From positions 32,237,942 to 32,301,941 of the forward strand of contig CM067592.1 of the NCBI GenBank assembly GCA_034336665.1: a stretch of DNA of 64,000 nucleotides, read 5' to 3'. This DNA is from Luscinia megarhynchos. Lineage: Eukaryota; Chordata; Aves; Passeriformes; Turdidae. Made by a program: the position numbers and the translations under genes. The notes under the pieces were generated by a model. The model made no database searches. It was not told the DNA's origin and worked only from the letters and a program-made list of their open reading frames with translations. Of this stretch, positions 61,873 to 64,000 are shown piece after piece (the first letter of the stretch is position 1; every line of letters starts with the position of its first letter).

Positions 61873-64000
61873 GTCTAAGTTACGTGCTAGATGTTTATAA
61901 CAGTTTTCCAGTACAATACAGTCTTGTTAAACAGTCCAGCTCTGACCCCATCCAGTCTAAAAGTGCCAGCATGTCACCCAGCATGGATGACACGAAGAAG
62001 GAGGAAGAGGTATCCACACCCCCAGATTCTCCATCTTGGCCACGTGTCCCTTATCACAAACATTACCAGAAGTCTATTTATCTACGTTCTAACAACCTAA
62101 TTTACACTTTACTAATTTTGGTGGCTTGTTTCCATTCCCTCTGTGTTGGTAATTTCCCTCAAGGGTTTGAATTCAGCGCCTGAGACACCTGGGTCTCATT
62201 CAGGGGTCTTTGAGACCCTCGCCAGGGGGATTTTGAGACCCCCAGGGAGGCCAGAGGACTACTCTGGACTCCCACAGTTTTCTATGTATAATGAGATTGG
62301 GTTTATGACTAGTGGATGGTTTCTTGAAAGATTTCTTTCTCTAACTTTTGAAAAATGATTTTGTATGTTAACACCGTATCCAGCTTTTAACATACTGCCA
62401 TAAATAACCCTGGTGCTAGCCATTTAGAAAAAAAAAAAGGGGGGAGGGGGTGTGGATGGCAGAGTGGTGGGGGAGTGGGCAAACAATAATATCTGGATGC
62501 CAGATGGCACCATCACAGTGATGGGACCAGTTCAGTGAACAAAGGGGAATTCCTAACATGCATTAGCAGGAGTGACAAAGCCCTCAGGGAATTGGACATG
62601 AACAGAGAGACCAGTGTGGCAAAGGCACCCAATACATCTTTCTTACTTTTCAGTAGGTGTTTATGCTTCTAACGACACATAAGCTATTTTAGTTTGGTTT
62701 TCCTTGTTGCACAATTTCCATCATGTTCTTTGTACCTGATTCACAGGTTAGTCAATAAGTTTAAAACTTCCTAATGCAGTTTTACTTTAAAAAGAAACCA
62801 TGTTATGATGTTTGGATTGCCAAAAAAAGGATAGTGAGGACATATATAACTTTATTTGCTGGGCCATAGCTTGTCCTCTTTAGATTCATGTAGTGAAGAG
62901 GAAGAAGGTGTAGGGAAACTTCGTTGTATTAAGATCTTATATATGTGGTTGGTCAAAGGGAAGGTCAGCGATGCAGCAGCCACATATTAGGAAATTATTT
63001 CTATCTACTCATTCAAAGACCCACTATGCACAGTCACAAATACTTAGGATTTATGTGTATTAACAATACAGGACAAACAATTACCTTTCCCTATGGAGAA
63101 AGGCAACAGTGAATGGAAAGCACCAACAGTATTGAATAAAGAGACAAATCTGAAGGAAAATCATAATCAAACAACTTAAAAGAAACTATGGAGGGACAGA
63201 ATGTAATCACTCTGATTGGACCTGTGCAGCTGCCTCCAGTGTTAATACTTTTACAGATGGAGCCTGACATTTTATTGATAAGTGGTAATGACCACTGTTC
63301 CACATCTCTGAACGACAACAGCAGCTATCTAATGCTCCGTGGGAGCATCCTGTGGTATTACCCACGCCTTAAAACCTGTGGAAAGGTGATATTTCCTGGA
63401 GGAAAAGGAAGGGTTTGCATCTCAGCTCAACACAAGGAGTCTGGAAGTCTGTGCTCAGTTCTGGATCTATCACGGAAAATTCCCAAGTCTTCAAACAAGC
63501 CCCTCAACATTTCATATCACCAGTAGTATCTGAGTTTATATGCCTTGATAGATGGTTGTCTCTGCTTTAGAACACTCAATCCCACTCGTGTGTGATTATT
63601 TCAAAACCTCAGACTTTATCTAAGCCATGGATTTAACAAGTGATGGTTCAAAACAAACAAATAAAGCAAGAAGGAAAAAAACCCAGCAAACAGAAAAACA
63701 TTAAGCAATAAAAATTAAGGTCAATATGTAATTATATAGCAGTGAAAAAAAATTAGCTATTTTCCTCCATAGCTCAAAGCACACCAGTATGTATAGACTT
63801 GATTTCCTTCATAACACATGTTGTAGGAACCCATGTCCTGGACAGAAGAGTTTTGAAAATCTCTGGAACACTTGGCAGAGCTCTCTGTGGGTCTCATCCT
63901 GAACCCGCTGTGACCTGCTGTGAAAAGTGTCCCACTGTTGAGCAGTGACATTGTCTTCTTATTTCTCTTCTGACTTCCCCAGTTACGTATATGTTGCTGT

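Larger units (their letters stand above)
61635..62276 (-). mobile_element. Solo retroviral LTR, 642 bp, with 6-bp target duplication
   Basis: On the + strand it starts TGTCGCTGCCCGAGG and ends GGACTCCCACA, so the minus-strand LTR has TGTGGGAGTCC...GCGACA ends (TG...CA rule). It is flanked by the direct repeat GTTTTC at 61629-61634 and 62277-62282. Read on the minus strand it has a TATATAA box (61866-61872) and, about 95 bases further, AATAAA (61768-61773), as expected for U3-R-U5. There is no internal viral sequence, so this is a recombined solo LTR. A 6-bp duplication is usual for class II (ERVK/alpharetrovirus-like) elements. The 169-codon frame across it runs antisense to the LTR and looks incidental. 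Confidence 0.85.
57693..64000 (+). other. ADAMTSL1: ADAMTSL1 intron after exon 9 (5' part)
   Basis: Begins with the GTAAGT donor that also carries the short-form stop. It contains three AATAAA hexamers, a TATA/TACA-rich microsatellite zone (58441-58565), three copies of AGTATTTAG near 59350-59378, a solo LTR (61635-62276) and a purine run (62428-62480). No further ADAMTSL1 exon is visible before the window ends, so the next long-form exon lies outside. Confidence 0.75.

Noticed and set aside
61674..62183. 169-codon frame on the + strand
   Set aside because: Lies within the solo LTR, antisense to its transcription signals; LTRs of this type do not encode protein and no motif is visible.

Overview
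The window is a piece of a bird genome. Copies of the avian CR1 retroposon carry the typical 3' ends (ATTCTATG-like octamers), and introns are long and AT-rich. The only protein-coding gene I can support lies on the + strand: nine internal exons of ADAMTSL1 (ADAMTS-like protein 1, punctin), between 15881 and 57692. All nine have consensus AG/GT borders, their phases chain perfectly, and they join into 1,100 nt of open frame (366 codons plus 2 nt). The start codon, signal peptide and first TSP1 repeat lie upstream of the window. The long-form exons lie downstream. ADAMTSL1 is Z-linked in chicken, so this is probably a Z-chromosome segment (inference from synteny, not seen in the sequence).

Layout: 1-15880 is the end of a very long intron holding a 66-bp tandem repeat, CR1 pieces, a 1.1-kb TTCC/TTCCTGGAA array and a 0.5-kb AAAAG array. 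Exons 1-3 (15881-24979) encode the end of the cysteine-rich module and most of the spacer. Then comes a 12-kb intron with three CR1 copies. Exons 4-6 (37148-47277) finish the spacer and make TSP1 repeat 2. A 4.8-kb intron carries a 1.6-kb GGGAA/GTTTCAG array. Exons 7-9 (52057-57692) encode TSP1 repeats 3 and 4 and a short acidic tail. The last intron holds a 642-bp solo retroviral LTR on the - strand with a perfect 6-bp target duplication.

The most interesting gene-level feature is the 3' end of exon 9. Reading through its GTAAGT donor gives a serine and a TAA stop, predicting a short secreted isoform that ends ...EEPS. Adding the usual 158 upstream residues of the family gives 525 residues, the length I recall for the human short punctin form. 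The most interesting non-coding features are the long simple-repeat arrays, two of which repeat functional-looking motifs: a STAT/ETS-like palindrome, and a splice-acceptor-like TTTCAG followed by purine enhancer sequence. I found no RNA genes, no second host gene and no clearly new biological system. The long open frames across the arrays are translations of simple repeats.
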